A DNA stretch of 23,146 nt. It comes from Planctomycetota bacterium (lineage in GTDB: Bacteria > Planctomycetota > SZUA-567). Of this stretch, positions 21,458-23,146 are shown in pieces. The translations under genes were made by a program, and so were the position numbers. Every line of letters starts with the position of its first letter. Position 1 is the first letter of the stretch. The notes under the pieces were generated by a model, which was not told where the DNA came from, searched no databases, and saw only the letters and a program-made list of their open reading frames with translations. The stretch spans positions 1-23,146 of the forward strand of contig JAISYD010000065.1 of NCBI GenBank assembly GCA_031270145.1. The letters run 5' to 3'.

Positions 21458-23146
21458 ACCGCTCCAGCCGCGTCTGGACGGGTTTTTTGTCCGCGAATGG
21501 CGGCCGGAGGGCGGCCGAATCAGGGGCGCCTTTCTGCTCCTGCACGGCATGGAAAGCCACTCCGGTTGGTTCGCCGACCTCGCCCCTCGCCTGACCGCCG
21601 ATGGCTGGGCGGTGTTCGCCCCCGATCAGCCAGGTTGGGGACAAAGCCCTGGCCGACGCGGACATCTTGGCGGCTACCGCGATTTGTTGGAGCGGATCTC
21701 CGGGCTAGCCTCGGAATTGCGGGAAAGCCACGGCCGCCTTCACCTGGCCGGCATGTCCTGGGGCGGCCTGGCCGCCCTTTACGCCGCCTTGCGGCGGGGC
21801 TGGCTTTTCGATTCCCTGGCCTTGCTGGCTCCCGGCATTTTTTCCCGGCGCGACCTCGCGCCGGCTAGTCGATTGTTGGCGGCCGGGGCCATTCTGGCCG
21901 GCCGGCGGGACATCCTGCTCAACCCGGTCTTCCGCCCGGAGGATTTTACCTCCCGACCCGAATGGCGCGAATTTATCAGGACGGATGCGGAGCGGACGCG
22001 GCGGGTGGACGCTTCCTTTTGCCTGGAAACGCTCAAGATGCGCCGCTTTGTCCGGGAAACCGCCGGCAAGCGCCGGTTGCCGCCAGCCCTGTGTCTATTG
22101 GCCGGGCGGGATCGCATAATCGACAACCAAGCGGTCGCGGCCCTCTGCCGCCGGGCCGGCATCCAGGTGGAAGCCCTGCCGGATGCCGCCCATAGCCTGA
22201 TTTTTGAAAACCCAGCCGCAACCGCTGGTTTTCTCGCCCGGCAGGCGGCGGCGCGGGAGGCGTCCGGGAATCCCGCTCCGACCCGGCCGACTTGGCTGGT
22301 CGGGCCGGGCGCGGTTGGCGGCGCCCTGGCTTCCCTTTTGTCCTTCGGCCGCCAGCCGACCGGGTTGCTTTCGCGGCCGGGGCGAAGCGGGCGGTTGCGG
22401 GGCGGCTTCCGGTTGCAAGCCGGTTCAGCCTGGCGGCAAAGCGCCGGCGCCCTTGTTTATGCCGAGACGGCGGCGGCTTTGCCGCCGCGCCCGGCCCTGG
22501 TGATTCTAGCGGTCAAGAGCTTCTCCCTCCCGGCCGCCCTCGCCGCCCTGGCGGGTAAAATACCCGCCGACGCCGCCATCGCCGCCATTGGGAACGGCGT
22601 CCTGAGCGAGGCGGCGATTGCCAAGTCCTTTCCCCGCCACAGCGTGATCGCGGCCGTCCTGTGCGCGGGGCTGGAAACCTTGGCCCCCGGCGTGGTTTCC
22701 TGGCCCGATGATCGAGGCGGGCTGGCCGCCGCAATGTACCAGGGCGACGCGGAGTTGGCCCGGGAAGCCTGGCAAGGCGCCATGACCGCCACCGGCATGG
22801 AGTCCCACTGGTTTGCCGGGCCCCGGGCGGCCGAGCGCCTGAAATGGTCGAAATTGATGCTTAACGCCGGCTTTAACGCCCTGAACGCCTTGACCGGCTG
22901 GTCCAGCGCCGGCATTTTGCGGCAGCCCGATTGCGGCAAGCTCGCCGTCCGGGCCATGCGCGAGGGGTTTCAGGTCATGCGGGCGCTATCCTTGGCGCCG
23001 GTGGATCTGCCCGGCTTTCAGGTGGCGAGGCTGGGACTCTTGCTTCGCTTGCCGCCCTCCCTGGCCCGGGCGCTGCTGGCGCGCCGGCCGGCGCCGGAGC
23101 GGGAGGCGGCCTTCTCCATGCGCCAGGATTTCCTCAAGCGGCGCGG
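21423..23146 (+). CDS. Alpha/beta hydrolase fused to a ketopantoate reductase-like domain (partial, runs off the window)
   Basis: One uninterrupted frame of 574 codons runs from the ATG at 21423 to the window edge. Residues 1 to about 280 are an alpha/beta hydrolase of the monoacylglycerol lipase/lysophospholipase type. It has the oxyanion region LLHGMESHSGWF, nucleophile elbow GMSWGG (S112), acid D230 in AGRDRIID and H257 in DAAHSL. From about residue 290 a ketopantoate reductase (PanE/ApbA)-like domain follows, with nucleotide motif GPGAVGG (294-300), the Lys of VKSF, NGVLSE, and the active-site helix KWSKLMLNAGFNALNALTG. RQDFLKRRG follows, where PanE normally continues into its last helices. 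The start codon lies inside the upstream glycosyltransferase gene and has no good RBS, so translation may be coupled. Whether both domains act in one pathway is unknown. Confidence 0.8.
   Translation, partial: MPELPASSSSPEPLQPRLDGFFVREWRPEGGRIRGAFLLLHGMESHSGWFADLAPRLTADGWAVFAPDQPGWGQSPGRRGHLGGYRDLLERISGLASELRESHGRLHLAGMSWGGLAALYAALRRGWLFDSLALLAPGIFSRRDLAPASRLLAAGAILAGRRDILLNPVFRPEDFTSRPEWREFIRTDAERTRRVDASFCLETLKMRRFVRETAGKRRLPPALCLLAGRDRIIDNQAVAALCRRAGIQVEALPDAAHSLIFENPAATAGFLARQAAAREASGNPAPTRPTWLVGPGAVGGALASLLSFGRQPTGLLSRPGRSGRLRGGFRLQAGSAWRQSAGALVYAETAAALPPRPALVILAVKSFSLPAALAALAGKIPADAAIAAIGNGVLSEAAIAKSFPRHSVIAAVLCAGLETLAPGVVSWPDDRGGLAAAMYQGDAELAREAWQGAMTATGMESHWFAGPRAAERLKWSKLMLNAGFNALNALTGWSSAGILRQPDCGKLAVRAMREGFQVMRALSLAPVDLPGFQVARLGLLLRLPPSLARALLARRPAPEREAAFSMRQDFLKRR

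Noticed and set aside
19937..21550. Minus-strand 537-codon open frame opposite the pseudouridine synthase tail and GT4 gene
   Set aside because: Antisense to motif-bearing genes and without recognisable content or RBS.
1..23146. tRNA, rRNA, CRISPR array, insertion sequence or attachment site
   Set aside because: None seen by eye: no regular direct repeat-spacer pattern, no transposase motifs, no tRNA-like cloverleaf ends. A covariance-model search could still find a small RNA.

Overview
The window is GC-rich, gene-dense bacterial chromosome. A heptose-7-phosphate-kinase-like enzyme among glycosyltransferases and a PtsN/HPF/HPr regulatory set suggest a diderm (Gram-negative-type) organism. 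No rRNA, tRNA or other marker is present, so I do not assign a phylum. A Planctomycetota/Lentisphaerota-like or deltaproteobacterial background would fit, but that is a guess. I saw no CRISPR array, insertion sequence, tRNA or rRNA.

Left third (1-6386, all minus strand, visibly more A/T-rich than the rest): a surface-glycan operon read right to left. It holds a GT-B glycosyltransferase, a GHMP-family sugar kinase resembling D-glycero-D-manno-heptose 7-phosphate kinase, a 977-residue two-domain (GT4 + GT2) glycosyltransferase, an FkbM-type methyltransferase, and the start of a membrane-anchored protein cut by the window edge. Genes abut or nearly abut. A 435-bp divergent intergenic region (6387-6821) with nested inverted repeats separates this block from the plus-strand genes.

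Middle (6822-13829, plus): a P2B-type Ca2+-ATPase with two extra hydrophobic segments stands alone. It is followed by a compact regulatory operon with a near-consensus promoter: STAS protein, HPF, PtsN (EIIA-Ntr), membrane-anchored YvcK/GlmR, HPr, and a zinc alcohol dehydrogenase. The operon ends in a long perfect palindrome. The HPr keeps the catalytic His but has Asn where the HPr-kinase Ser would be. This is the converse of Bacillus Crh, which also sits near yvcK.

Right (13830-18406, plus): a housekeeping run of apt, 5-formyl-THF cyclo-ligase, tsaD, a WalJ/YycJ-type metallo-beta-lactamase-fold protein, an unknown membrane/coiled-coil protein, and nth, with overlaps or short gaps. A perfect TATAAT precedes apt. 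A 282-bp gap with a second plausible promoter follows. Then come a flavin-reductase-like protein, an RsuA/RluB-family pseudouridine synthase with a basic tail, a GT4 glycosyltransferase, and a gene open to the window edge that fuses an alpha/beta hydrolase to a ketopantoate-reductase-like domain.

The most unusual items are the hydrolase-ketopantoate reductase fusion, the Ser-less HPr beside a membrane-anchored YvcK, and the Ca2+-ATPase insertion. I found no clearly new multi-gene defence or mobile system.
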